From positions 562,501-626,500 of the forward strand of contig NZ_CP027667.1 in the NCBI RefSeq assembly GCF_003008575.1: DNA of 64,000 nucleotides, in the 5' to 3' direction. Made by a program: the position numbers and the translations under genes. Below are positions 43,186-50,574 of this stretch, piece by piece. Each line of letters begins with the position of its first letter. The stretch's first letter is position 1. The notes below the pieces were generated by a model that worked only from the letters and a program-made list of their open reading frames with translations, was not told where the DNA came from and did no database searches. The DNA comes from Melaminivora suipulveris (lineage in GTDB: Bacteria > Pseudomonadota > Gammaproteobacteria > Burkholderiales > Burkholderiaceae_C).

Positions 43186-43213
43186 AGCTGTGGCTGTTGC
43201 GCCAGCTTTCAAG
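43186..43213 (-). promoter_or_regulatory. Sigma-32-like heat-shock promoter of clpB
   Basis: On the minus strand CTTGAA (43213-43208), 14 bp, then CCACAGCT (43193-43186), against the consensus CTTGAA-N13-15-CCCCATNT. The -10 matches at 6 of 8 positions and shares CCAC with the dnaK promoter. The inferred start site is about 20 bp from the clpB ATG. Confidence 0.65.
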
Positions 43214-43239
43214 AAGAGCAATGCGATGCGAACTGGCAC

Positions 43240-43716
43240 TCAGCCTGCCATGGGCGCCGCCCGTACCCCCCAGCGCGTCAGCGCCGCGTCGTCGCTCTCG
43301 CGCGCATCGACCCAGCGTGCGCCGCCAGGCGTTTGCTCCTTCTTCCAGAACGGAGCCTGGGTTTTCAGGTAGTCCATCAGAAACTCGCACGCCTGAAAAC
43401 TCTCGCCGCGATGCGCCGAAGTCACCGCCACCAGCACGATCTGATCGTGTGGCGCCAACAGGCCCACGCGGTGGATGACGCGCACGCCGTACAGATCGAA
43501 ACGCTCAAGGGCGGCGTCGATCATGGCCTCGATGGATTTTTCCGTCATGCCGGGGTAGTGCTCCAGCTCCATCGACGCCACGTCGGCGCCGTCGCTGCGC
43601 TCGCGCACCGTGCCGACGAAGCAGCACACGGCGCCGACGCGCCCGTCTCCGGCGCGCAGGGCGGCCAGTTCGCCGGAGACGTCGAAATCCTGGGTCTGAA
43701 TGGATACACGGGACAT
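43240..43716 (-). CDS. moaE: Molybdopterin synthase catalytic subunit MoaE
   Basis: Inserts sulfur from MoaD-thiocarboxylate into precursor Z. 158 residues: VSIQTQDFDVSGELAAL, GAVCCFVGTVRERSDG, LELEHYPGM-type block, IHRVGLLAPHD, and the catalytic-lysine region MDYLKTQAPFWKKE. ATG 43716. It is separated from moaD (44676) by two small plus-strand genes and a DUF3149 gene, so the usual moaD-moaE adjacency is broken here. Confidence 0.95.
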   Translation of the reverse strand: MSRVSIQTQDFDVSGELAALRAGDGRVGAVCCFVGTVRERSDGADVASMELEHYPGMTEKSIEAMIDAALERFDLYGVRVIHRVGLLAPHDQIVLVAVTSAHRGESFQACEFLMDYLKTQAPFWKKEQTPGGARWVDARESDDAALTRWGVRAAPMAG

Positions 43717-43772
43717 GGGCTGGCCAGGGTGGTTTGCTACATTGCCCGGCACTGTAACCCTGCCTCCGCGCC

Positions 43773-44027
43773 ATGGCCCAGCAAGCCCTCCATACACCCG
43801 ACTACACCCTCTACCCCTCCCCGCGCAACGTGCACCGCGAGGTGTTCGAGCACCAGGCCTTCGTGGCCCACCCTTATGCGCTGATCGACCTGCCCAGCTT
43901 TGCGCTTGCCGGGCGCTGCAGCCTGTTCGCCGCGCACCGCAAGGCGGACAACAAGATGGGGCAACTGGTGACCTTCGAGCTGGCGGCGGACTGCGCACGC
44001 TTCGAGCGGGAATTCGTGCCCGATTAG
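43773..44027 (+). CDS. Hypothetical protein, 84 aa
   Basis: Not recognised. 84 residues, no signal or membrane segment, with sequence like TPDYTLYPSPRNVHREVFEHQ, Ala/Arg/Phe content and an acidic end (FEREFVPD). Codon use resembles its neighbours, which supports coding. No good RBS before ATG 43773. Divergent from moaE with 56 bp between starts. Confidence 0.55.
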   Translation: MAQQALHTPDYTLYPSPRNVHREVFEHQAFVAHPYALIDLPSFALAGRCSLFAAHRKADNKMGQLVTFELAADCARFEREFVPD

Positions 44028-44116
44028 GGCCGGCACTTGACCTGCCTCAAGGACGCGGGCAGAGACTTGGTTTGCAATAGGGGCATTCGAACACTCAGGT
44101 GAGGAAGGAGAGCCCC

Positions 44117-44260
44117 ATGCGACTGCTACAAGAACTGTTCACCACCGAAGTCGGCCTGTTCGCCGCCACCGGTATCGCCTTCATGCTCGGCATGGGCGTA
44201 TTTTTCCTGCGCCTGTTCATGCGCAACGACGCGCCGGCGGCGCAAGAGAAGGCGCGCTGA
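44117..44260 (+). CDS. DUF3149-type mini membrane protein
   Basis: 47 residues: MRLLQELFTTEVGLFAATGI, a single membrane helix at about 12-34 and a charged tail ending QEKAR. Matches the DUF3149 pattern of tiny betaproteobacterial membrane proteins; role unknown. Strong RBS GAAGGAG 9-10 bp before ATG 44117, and an intrinsic terminator 32 bp after the stop, make it a self-contained unit. Confidence 0.75.
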   Translation: MRLLQELFTTEVGLFAATGIAFMLGMGVFFLRLFMRNDAPAAQEKAR

Positions 44261-44291
44261 GGCCCTCTCGCGCCAGGCCATCGCCACGGCA

Positions 44292-44321
44292 GGCGCCCGC
44301 CATCCGGTGGGCGCTTTTTTT
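44292..44321 (+). terminator. Intrinsic terminator after DUF3149 gene
   Basis: GCGCCCGCC, loop ATCC, GGTGGGCGC (one G-T pair) followed by a run of seven T. Well placed 30-60 bp past the 44260 stop. Confidence 0.8.
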
Positions 44322-44359
44322 CGTGGGTGCCTCTTCACGGCGCGCCGCACAATGCGCGC

Positions 44360-44689
44360 ATGTACGAAGACGACAACCAGATCATCGTCCCGCCGTCCTT
44401 TCTGGCGCTGTACAGCGATGCGCGCGGGCGGTTGACCGTAGGCGCCGGTGCAGTGAGGACGCGCTATGAGCTGTGCGAAGACCTGGCCGGCCACCTGACC
44501 GAGCAGGCCCGGCTGCTGTACCACACGCAGGTGCCCTCGGAGGGCGAAATCCTGCAGCGCATGCACGCCGGCCTGGCGGCGGGGCCCGAGGCGGCGGTCA
44601 GCGCCGCCGAGGCGCGCTGGATCACACTGCGCCTGGCCGAGCTGCTGGGGTGGCCCAGCCCCGAACTGCCCGAAATCACCCCCCCGTGA
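44360..44689 (+). CDS. Conserved hypothetical protein, 109 aa
   Basis: 109 residues beginning MYEDDNQIIVPPSFLALYSD. It continues with ARYELCEDLA-like (here TRYELCEDLAGHLTEQA) and an alpha-helical C-terminal half ending LGWPSPELPEITPP. Homologs in related bacteria are sometimes labelled ATPase with chaperone activity, but there is no ATP-binding motif here, so I treat the function as unknown. It overlaps the moaD 3' end by 14 bp on the opposite strand. Confidence 0.7.
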   Translation: MYEDDNQIIVPPSFLALYSDARGRLTVGAGAVRTRYELCEDLAGHLTEQARLLYHTQVPSEGEILQRMHAGLAAGPEAAVSAAEARWITLRLAELLGWPSPELPEITPP

Positions 44690-44942
44690 CGGGCGGGAAG
44701 AACGCCGCTTCGGCGCCGTCGGGCAGCGCCTCGCTGCCGCGTGCCAGGGTCTGGTTCAGCGCCATGCGCACGGCGCGGCCATGCGCCAGGCAGCCGGCCC
44801 AGGGCTCGCCGCGGGCGATCAGCTCGTCGCGCAGCGCGTCCAAAGTGGCCGCGCGGGTCTGCAGGGTTTCCTCGCCGCTGCCCACGGCCTCGCGAATGGA
44901 GGCGAAGTAGCGCACGGTGATGGTCTTGCCGGGTTCGTTCAT
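44676..44942 (-). CDS. moaD: Molybdopterin synthase sulfur carrier MoaD
   Basis: 88-residue ubiquitin-like protein: ITVRYFASIREAVGSGEETL, central NQTLARGSEALPDGAEAAFFPP, and the essential C-terminal Gly-Gly (VTGG) that becomes the thiocarboxylate. Partner of MoaE. ATG 44942 overlaps the moeA stop (ATGA), coupling moeA to moaD. Confidence 0.95.
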   Translation of the reverse strand: MNEPGKTITVRYFASIREAVGSGEETLQTRAATLDALRDELIARGEPWAGCLAHGRAVRMALNQTLARGSEALPDGAEAAFFPPVTGG

Positions 44943-46177
44943 AGCAGCTCCGCAAACGGGATGAAGCGCACGCTGTCGCCGGGCGCGATGGTTTGCAGCG
45001 GCGGGTTGTCCACCAGGCCGTCGCCCCAGACGGTGGAGGTGAGCACGCCCGAGCCCTGGTTGGCGTACAGCTCCAGGGCTCCCTCGTGGTTCAGCCGTGC
45101 ACGCAGGAATTCACGGCGTTTATCGGCCCTGGCCCAGGTGAAATCAGCGCGTGCAGCTATTGTTTTGGGAGCTACTTCCTGCACCCCCTGCAGACGCAGC
45201 AGGAAGGGCCGCACCAGCACGGTGAAAGTGATCAGGCTGGAGACCGGATTGCCGGGCAACCCGATGAAATGCGCGCTGCCACCCCCCGCCCTCTGCACGC
45301 GGCCATAGGCGAAGGGCTTGCCGGGCTTCATCGCGATCATCCACAGGTCGAGCGAACCCAGGCTTTGCACGGCCGGCTTGACGTGGTCCTCCTCGCCCAC
45401 CGACACGCCGCCGCTGGTCAAGATCAGGTCGTGCGCGCTGGCGGCTTCGCGCAGCGCGGCGACGGTGGCGTCCAGCCGGTCGGGCACGATCCCTAAGTCG
45501 GTCACCTCGCAGCCCAGGCGCTGCAGCAGCGCGCGCAGGAAGAAGCGGTTGCTGTTGTAGATGGTGCCCGGCGGCATGTCCTGCGGCGCCACGGCGCCGG
45601 GCATGACCAGCTCGTCGCCAGTGGAAAACAGCGCCACGCGCGGGCGGCGCACCACCTGCACAGAGCCCAGGCCGATGCTGGCGGCCAGGCCTAGCGCGGC
45701 CGGCGTCAGGCGCGTGCCTGCGGCCAGCACGGTGGCGCCCAGCCGGATGTCCTCACCGGCGCGGCGGATGTTCTGGCCGGCTGCCGGGGCCACGTTCACG
45801 CGCACGCTGCCGCCGTCTTCCAACGCCTCGCAATCTTCCTGCATGACCACCGCATCGGCGCCCGGCGGCACCGGCGCGCCAGTGAAGATGCGCGCGGCCG
45901 TGCCCGGCTGCAGTGGCGCGCCGACGCTGCCGGCCGGGATGCGCTGGGAGACCGGCAGCACCGCGCCGCCGGCGGCCCCATCGGCGCAGCGCAGCGCGTA
46001 GCCGTCCATGGCGCTGTTGTCCTGCGGCGGCACCTGCAGGGCGGAGATGGCATCGGCCCGCAGCACGCGGCCATCGGCGTCGAAGGTGGAGACGGTCTCG
46101 CTGCCGTCCAGCGGCTGCGCGTGCGCCAGCAGCTCGGCCAGCGCTTCGTCCAGCGGTTTCAGGGGCAGACGGGCCAT
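44939..46177 (-). CDS. moeA: Molybdopterin molybdenumtransferase MoeA
   Basis: Inserts molybdate into adenylated molybdopterin. 412 residues: NSAMDGYALRCADG, IFTGAPVPPGADAVVMQED, the MPT-binding domain with FSTGDELV, TSGGVSVGEEDHVKPA, and domain IV at the C-terminus. ATG 46177 with GGAGGAT upstream, 5 bp after the mobB stop. Residues about 334-352 (VAPKTIAARADFTWA) are encoded by a segment that matches one arm of the dispersed repeat. Confidence 0.95.
   Translation of the reverse strand: MARLPLKPLDEALAELLAHAQPLDGSETVSTFDADGRVLRADAISALQVPPQDNSAMDGYALRCADGAAGGAVLPVSQRIPAGSVGAPLQPGTAARIFTGAPVPPGADAVVMQEDCEALEDGGSVRVNVAPAAGQNIRRAGEDIRLGATVLAAGTRLTPAALGLAASIGLGSVQVVRRPRVALFSTGDELVMPGAVAPQDMPPGTIYNSNRFFLRALLQRLGCEVTDLGIVPDRLDATVAALREAASAHDLILTSGGVSVGEEDHVKPAVQSLGSLDLWMIAMKPGKPFAYGRVQRAGGGSAHFIGLPGNPVSSLITFTVLVRPFLLRLQGVQEVAPKTIAARADFTWARADKRREFLRARLNHEGALELYANQGSGVLTSTVWGDGLVDNPPLQTIAPGDSVRFIPFAELL
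45122..45177. repeat. Dispersed repeat segment inside moeA
   Basis: Plus-strand GGTGAAATCA, GCGCGTGCAGCTATTGTTTT, GGGAGCTAC align with the intergenic copy at 37919-37982 (CGTGAAACAA, GCG, AGCTATTGTTTT, CATAGC). The 12-base AGCTATTGTTTT is identical. The GGCC/AAGCC arm has decayed. Translated in the moeA frame it gives VAPKTIAARADFTWA. Confidence 0.65.
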
Positions 46178-46181
46178 GGCT

Positions 46182-46745
46182 TCAATCCTCCAGGCACGGC
46201 GCGGCGTCGCGCTCGTGCGAATAGTCAAACCATGCTGCGTGTTGCAGCAGCCACCCGGCCACCTGGGCCGGGACATTCAAGTCCAGCACCGGCTGGCGCG
46301 CCGGCGCCGGCAGCCGCGCCGGTGTGCTGGTGGCGACGGCGACGATGCCGGTGTCCTCGGGGTAATGCACCGGGCGCGGCGGCTGGCCGGGTTCGCTGGC
46401 GCGCCAGACCTCGATGCGCGGCAGGTCGCTGGCCTTGAAGCCCTCGACCACGACCCAGTCCACGCCGGGATCGAGCCGTGCCAGCAGGCCATGCACATCC
46501 GGCGTCTCGCCGCTCGGGTATTCACGCATCAGCGCCAGGCGCTGGTCGGAGGCGACGAGCACCTCGCGCGCGCCGGCCTGGCGGTGGCGCCAGCTGTCCT
46601 TGCCGGGTCGGTCGATGTCAAAGCCGTGGTGCGCGTGCTTGATGGCCGACACCGACAGGCCACGCGCCACCAGCTGCGCGATGACCTGCTCGACCAGTGT
46701 GGTCTTGCCGCTGCCGGAGTAGCCGACGAAGCCCACAACCTTCAT
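46182..46745 (-). CDS. mobB: Molybdopterin-guanine dinucleotide biosynthesis protein MobB
   Basis: GTP-binding accessory protein for MGD cofactor formation. 187 residues with P-loop GYSGSGKTT at 8-16, KHAHHGFDIDRPGKDSWRHR (MobB signature), VDWVVVEGFKASDLPRIEV. The C-terminus (after about 160) carries a helical extension. ATG 46745 is first of mobB-moeA-moaD. A dispersed repeat starts 5 bp upstream of the ATG, within its 5' region. Confidence 0.94.
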   Translation of the reverse strand: MKVVGFVGYSGSGKTTLVEQVIAQLVARGLSVSAIKHAHHGFDIDRPGKDSWRHRQAGAREVLVASDQRLALMREYPSGETPDVHGLLARLDPGVDWVVVEGFKASDLPRIEVWRASEPGQPPRPVHYPEDTGIVAVATSTPARLPAPARQPVLDLNVPAQVAGWLLQHAAWFDYSHERDAAPCLED

Positions 46746-46749
46746 GTCA

Positions 46750-46814
46750 GACTCCTAAAACAATAGCTGCCTGCGCTTGATTCATGCCGACTCAAGCCCT
46801 TTTTGGCTCTCAAA
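46750..46814. repeat. Dispersed ~65-bp repeat between thrC and mobB
   Basis: Plus-strand blocks: CCTAAAACAATAGCTGC, GCGCTTGATTCATGCCGACT, CAAGCCCTTTTTGGCT, CTCAAA. Same orientation as the mutS and dnaB-side copies. It lies immediately upstream of mobB and fills most of the 101-bp thrC-mobB gap. Confidence 0.85.
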
Positions 46815-46846
46815 CGGGAGAAAACGCCCTGTGTGGCAAGCCGCTC

Positions 46847-48355
46847 TCACGCGCAGTGCGCGGCGATGTAGTCCTTGACCTGCTGCACATCGGCGGGCAG
46901 CACCGTCACGCGCTTGGGCAACTGCTCGATGCCCTCGAAGCCGGCCGGGCGCTCGGGCGGACGGCCCAGCGCTTCGATGATGGTCGCCTCGAACTTGATG
47001 GGCAGGGCCGTCTCCAGCACGATCATCGGCACATCCACGTCGCCGCGCTGCTCGCGTGCGACCTTGATGCCATCGGCGGTATGGGTGTCGACCATGTCGC
47101 CGAAGCGCTCCCAGGTATCGCGGATGGTCGCCAGGCGGTCGGCGTGCGTGCTCTTGCCGCTGACGAAACCGAAGCGCGCGGCGGCGTCGGCGAAGCGCGC
47201 ATCGGCGCTCAAGTCGAACCGGCCGCCGCGCGCCACCTCTTCAAACAGCGCGCGCGTGGCCGCGCCGTCGCGGCCCGTCAGGTCGAACACGAAACGCTCG
47301 AAGTTGCTCGCCTTGCTGATGTCCATCGAGGGGCTGGAGGTCTCGTAGGTGTGCTGGGCGCCGCGCACCTGGTAGACACCGGTGCGGAAGAATTCGTCGA
47401 GCACGTCGTTCTCGTTGGTCGCCACCACCAGACGCGCGATCGGCAGGCCCATCTGGCGCGCCACGTGGCCGGCGCAGACGTTGCCGAAGTTGCCGCTGGG
47501 CACCGTGAAGCTGACCTGCTGGCTGTCGCGGTTCGCCGCCGGGCCGTCCCAAGTCGAACCAGCCCCCTCGGGGGGCAGCGAACCCTGCGCAGCGGGGAGC
47601 GTGGGGACCAGCTCTGTCGCCTGGAAATAGCCGGCGAAGTAGTACACCACCTGTGCCAAGAGGCGCGCCCAGTTGATGGAGTTGACGGTGCCGATGCGGT
47701 AGCGGGCCTTGAAGGCGTGGTCGTTGCTGACCGCCTTGACGATGTCCTGGCAGTCGTCGAACACGCCCTCTATGGCGATGTTGTGGATGTTCTCGTCCTG
47801 CAGGGAAAACATCTGCGCCTGCTGGAAGGGGCTCATGCGCCCGTGCGGGCTGGTCATGAAGACGCGGATGCCGCGCTTGCCGCGCATGGCGTATTCGGCG
47901 GCGCTGCCGGTGTCGCCGCTGGTCGCGCCCAGGATGTTCAGCTCCTCGCCGCGCCGGCCCAGTTCGTACTCGAACAGGTTGCCCAGCAGCTGCATGGCCA
48001 TGTCCTTGAACGCCAGGGTGGGGCCGTTGGACAGCGCCTCGATCCACAGGCCGTCTTCCAGGCGGCGCAGCGGCACGATTTCGCGCGTGCCGAAGACCTG
48101 TTCGGTGTAAGTCTTCTCGCACAGCGCGCGCAGGTCGGCGCTCGGGATGTCGTCGATGTAGAGCGAGAGGATCTCGAACGCCAGCGCGGCGTAGCCCTCG
48201 GACCGATAGACCGCGCGCAGCTCGCCCAGGCGCGTGGCACTGATCTGCGGGTACTGCTCGGGCAGGTACAGGCCGCCGTCGGGCGCCAGGCCGGCCAGCA
48301 GGATGTCGCAGAACTTGGCGCGCGGGGCGGCGCCACGGGTGGAGATGTAGTGCAT
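46847..48355 (-). CDS. thrC: Threonine synthase
   Basis: PLP enzyme converting O-phosphohomoserine to threonine. 502 residues: MHYISTRGAAPRAKFCDILL, PLP-lysine K117 in PTLAFKDMAMQ, GATSGDTGSAAE, VPSGNFGNVCAGH. It is longer than the ~470-residue family form because of an extra Pro/Gly/Ala-rich stretch at about 249-279, between YYFAGYFQ and VSFTVPSG. ATG 48355. Its start is 8 bp after the stop of a PIN toxin gene rather than next to hom, so the usual hom-thrC operon is interrupted. Confidence 0.96.
   Translation of the reverse strand: MHYISTRGAAPRAKFCDILLAGLAPDGGLYLPEQYPQISATRLGELRAVYRSEGYAALAFEILSLYIDDIPSADLRALCEKTYTEQVFGTREIVPLRRLEDGLWIEALSNGPTLAFKDMAMQLLGNLFEYELGRRGEELNILGATSGDTGSAAEYAMRGKRGIRVFMTSPHGRMSPFQQAQMFSLQDENIHNIAIEGVFDDCQDIVKAVSNDHAFKARYRIGTVNSINWARLLAQVVYYFAGYFQATELVPTLPAAQGSLPPEGAGSTWDGPAANRDSQQVSFTVPSGNFGNVCAGHVARQMGLPIARLVVATNENDVLDEFFRTGVYQVRGAQHTYETSSPSMDISKASNFERFVFDLTGRDGAATRALFEEVARGGRFDLSADARFADAAARFGFVSGKSTHADRLATIRDTWERFGDMVDTHTADGIKVAREQRGDVDVPMIVLETALPIKFEATIIEALGRPPERPAGFEGIEQLPKRVTVLPADVQQVKDYIAAHCA
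47535..47615. repeat. In-frame repeat-like insertion within thrC
   Basis: Segment containing CCAGCCCCCTCGGGGGGCAG and GCGCAGCGGGGAGCGTGGGG. It encodes the ~30 residues absent from other threonine synthases. Its base pattern (CCCTCGGGGG palindrome, GCAGCGAA, GAGCGTGGGG) is what I recall of a second intergenic repeat class in Comamonadaceae. No other copy is in this window, so the repeat identity is inference; the extra length is visible directly. Confidence 0.5.
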
Positions 48356-48363
48356 GGGGGTCT

Positions 48364-48792
48364 TCAGGAGGCGGAGTCGCCGCCCCAGGGGTTGACCAGG
48401 CGCACGCCGGTGTCCTGGAAGTGGCGGGTGTTGCGGGTGACCAGGGTCAGGCCGTGATGCAGCGCGGTGGCGGCAACGACCAGATCCAGCGCGTCCTGCA
48501 TGCGGCCGATGACGCGCAGCGAGGCTTTCAGCCCGCCCCACTGGCGCCAGACGGCTTCGTCCGCGGGCAGGGTGCGGCCCTCGAATTGCTGTCCGAGCGC
48601 CAGTGCCCAAGCCTGGAGCTGGTTGCGCCGGGCGCTTGGCGCCAGGCTGGCCAGCCCATAGTGGATTTCGCCAAACGAGGCGCTGGAGATGGCCGCCGCA
48701 TCGGCGTGCTGCTCCAGCCAGCGCATCACGCCGGCGTCCGGCCGGGCGCGCACGGGTTCGGACAGGGTGCAGGTGTCGAGCAGCCAGCGCAT
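48364..48792 (-). CDS. PIN-domain toxin (VapC/FitB-like)
   Basis: 142 residues: MRWLLDTCTLSEPVRARPD (first acidic residue Asp6), SFGEIHYGL (Glu), DALDLVVAATALHHGLTLVTRN (Asp plus the conserved TRN). The catalytic acidic quartet needed for Mg-dependent RNase activity appears present. Start ATG 48792, 7 bp after the antitoxin stop; a TTG 21 bp upstream would overlap it. Downstream, thrC begins after 8 bp. Confidence 0.9.
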   Translation of the reverse strand: MRWLLDTCTLSEPVRARPDAGVMRWLEQHADAAAISSASFGEIHYGLASLAPSARRNQLQAWALALGQQFEGRTLPADEAVWRQWGGLKASLRVIGRMQDALDLVVAATALHHGLTLVTRNTRHFQDTGVRLVNPWGGDSAS

Positions 48793-48799
48793 GGCGGTG

Positions 48800-49081
48800 T
48801 CACTCGTCGCCAAACAACGGCGGCCGGGTGCTGATGTCGCGCGGCATCTCGGGCAGGCCGCCTTCGACGCGGGGCGCGGTCAGCAAGAACTCCACGAAAC
48901 CGTCATCGACGCGCGGCGATTTTCCTGTGCTCTGCGCTTCGTCGGTCGTCGCATCCACCGCCACCACACGCACCACCGGCCGGCCGTGGCGGGTGATGGT
49001 CTGCGGGCCTTCGCTCACGGCACGCTCGATCAGCTCGCTGAAATGGTTCTTGGCTTGTTGAACTTGCCAGACTGCGGGCAT
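48800..49081 (-). CDS. Phd/YefM-family antitoxin
   Basis: 93 residues: MPAVWQVQQAKNHFSELIER, then GPQTITRHGRPVVRVVAVD, the Phd/YefM DNA-binding fold. An acidic, Pro-rich C-terminus follows that should wrap the toxin. ATG 49081 is decided by AGGAG with a 7-bp gap; a second ATG at 49096 contains that RBS, so is less likely. Probably represses its own promoter through the repeated sites at 49108-49141. Confidence 0.9.
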   Translation of the reverse strand: MPAVWQVQQAKNHFSELIERAVSEGPQTITRHGRPVVRVVAVDATTDEAQSTGKSPRVDDGFVEFLLTAPRVEGGLPEMPRDISTRPPLFGDE

Positions 49082-49107
49082 GGCGTTCTCCTGCATGGGC
49101 ACGGGTG

Positions 49108-49141
49108 TTATGGCCAGAATTTTACGCTTTCTGGCCAGAAT
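49108..49141. promoter_or_regulatory. Operator-like repeats and -10 box before the toxin-antitoxin pair
   Basis: Two 13-bp sites, TTATGGCCAGAAT (49108-49120) and TTCTGGCCAGAAT (49129-49141), spaced exactly 21 bp, about two helical turns. The second contains the perfect palindrome TTCTGGCCAGAA. On the minus strand a TAAAAT lies between them as a plausible -10. The layout fits autorepression by the antitoxin or its complex; the regulator identity is inference. Confidence 0.6.
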
Positions 49142-49161
49142 CGTGCCGCACCGAGGTCTTT

Positions 49162-50496
49162 TCAGTTCAACTCTTCCTTGCGGATGCGCGTGATCGGCGC
49201 CAGCACGGTAGGCAGCTGCTGGATCCGCGCCAGCGCCGTGTCCATGTCGCCCTCGCGCGTGTCGTGCGTCAGGATGATGACGTCGGTCTGGGTCGAACCT
49301 TCGCCGCCCACCTCGTCGGCCTCGCGCTGCAGCACCGCGTCGATGCTGATGCCGGCCTCGGCCAGGATGCCGGTGATCCTGGCCAGCACCCCGGCCTCGT
49401 CGGCCACGCGCGCGCGCAGGTAATAGCTGGTGACCACCTCGCTCATGGGCAGCACCGGCAGCTCGCCACCGGCTGCCGCCAGCGTGTGGCTCTGGAAGGC
49501 CAGCGGCGGCACGCGGTGCGCGGCGTCGGCGCCGTGCAGGCGGGCGATGTCCACCAGATCGGCAATCACCGCGCTGGCCGTGGGTTCGCTGCCCGCGCCC
49601 TTGCCGTAGTACAGGGTCGCGCCGACGGCATCGCCCTGCACCACCACGGCGTTCATGGCGCCCTCGACATTGGCGATCAGGCGCTTGGCAGGCACCAGCG
49701 AAGGGTGCACGCGCAGCTCGATGCCCTCGGGGCGACGGCGCGTGATGCCCAGCAGCTTGATGCGGTAGCCCAGCTGCTCGGCGTATTTGATGTCGGCCGC
49801 GGCCAATTGGGTGATGCCTTCGACGTAGGCCTTGTCGAACTGCACCGGGATGCCAAAGGCCAGCGCGCTCATGATGGTCGCCTTGTGCGCCGCGTCCACG
49901 CCTTCGATGTCGAAGGTCGGATCGGCCTCGGCGTAGCCAAGCGCCTGCGCTTCCTTCAGCACCACGCCGAAGTCCAGGCCCTTGTCGCGCATCTCGGACA
50001 GGATGAAGTTGGTCGTGCCGTTGATGATGCCGGCGATCCACTGGATGCGGTTGGCCGTCAGGCCTTCGCGCAGCGCCTTGATGATGGGGATGCCGCCGGC
50101 CACGGCCGCCTCGAAGGCGACGATGACACCCTTGTCGGCGGCGGCCTGGAAAATCTCCGTGCCATGCACCGCCAGCAGCGCCTTGTTGGCCGTCACCACA
50201 TGCTTGCCGGCGGCAATCGCCTCCAGCACCAGCAGGCGCGCGATGCCGCAGCCGCCGATCAGCTCGACCACCACGTCGATCTCCGGATCGGCAATCAGCT
50301 CGCGTGCATCGCCCAGCACGCGCACCGACTCACCGACGATGGAGCGCGCGCGCGCGGTGTCCAGATCAGCCACTGCGGCGATGCGGATGTCGCAGCCTGC
50401 GCGGCGGCAGATTTCGTCCTGGTTGCGCCCCAGTACGTTGAACACGCCGCTGCCTACGGTGCCTATGCCCAGCAGGCCTACTTGGATCGGTTTCAT
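49162..50496 (-). CDS. hom: Homoserine dehydrogenase
   Basis: NAD(P)H reduction of aspartate semialdehyde to homoserine. 444 residues: Rossmann loop GIGTVGSGV at 10-18, ANKALLAVHG, GIINGTTNFILSEM, EADPTFDIEGVDAAHK, and a C-terminal ACT domain (from about 360, RARVADEAGVLARITGILAEAGISID) for threonine feedback. ATG 50496. Normally followed directly by thrC; here a toxin-antitoxin pair intervenes. A dispersed repeat lies just upstream. Confidence 0.97.
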   Translation of the reverse strand: MKPIQVGLLGIGTVGSGVFNVLGRNQDEICRRAGCDIRIAAVADLDTARARSIVGESVRVLGDARELIADPEIDVVVELIGGCGIARLLVLEAIAAGKHVVTANKALLAVHGTEIFQAAADKGVIVAFEAAVAGGIPIIKALREGLTANRIQWIAGIINGTTNFILSEMRDKGLDFGVVLKEAQALGYAEADPTFDIEGVDAAHKATIMSALAFGIPVQFDKAYVEGITQLAAADIKYAEQLGYRIKLLGITRRRPEGIELRVHPSLVPAKRLIANVEGAMNAVVVQGDAVGATLYYGKGAGSEPTASAVIADLVDIARLHGADAAHRVPPLAFQSHTLAAAGGELPVLPMSEVVTSYYLRARVADEAGVLARITGILAEAGISIDAVLQREADEVGGEGSTQTDVIILTHDTREGDMDTALARIQQLPTVLAPITRIRKEELN

Positions 50497-50500
50497 AAGT

Positions 50501-50568
50501 TTTTATGGTCAAAAAGGCCTTTAGCCGGCGTATATCAAGCGGCTTAGGCTATAAATATAGGAGCAAAA
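50501..50568. repeat. Dispersed ~65-bp repeat between the aminotransferase gene and hom
   Basis: Plus-strand blocks TGGTCAAAAAGGCCTTTAGCC, GGCGTATATCAAGCGG, GGCTATAAATATAGGAGCAAAA. Same orientation as 10621-10686. The copy occupies nearly the entire 78-bp gap, so the hom promoter or leader must include it. Confidence 0.8.
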
Positions 50569-50574
50569 CGGCGC

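Noticed and set aside
50497..50574. Possible threonine attenuator or leader peptide upstream of hom
   Set aside because: No Thr/Ile-codon-rich leader or terminator pair; the gap is filled by the dispersed repeat.
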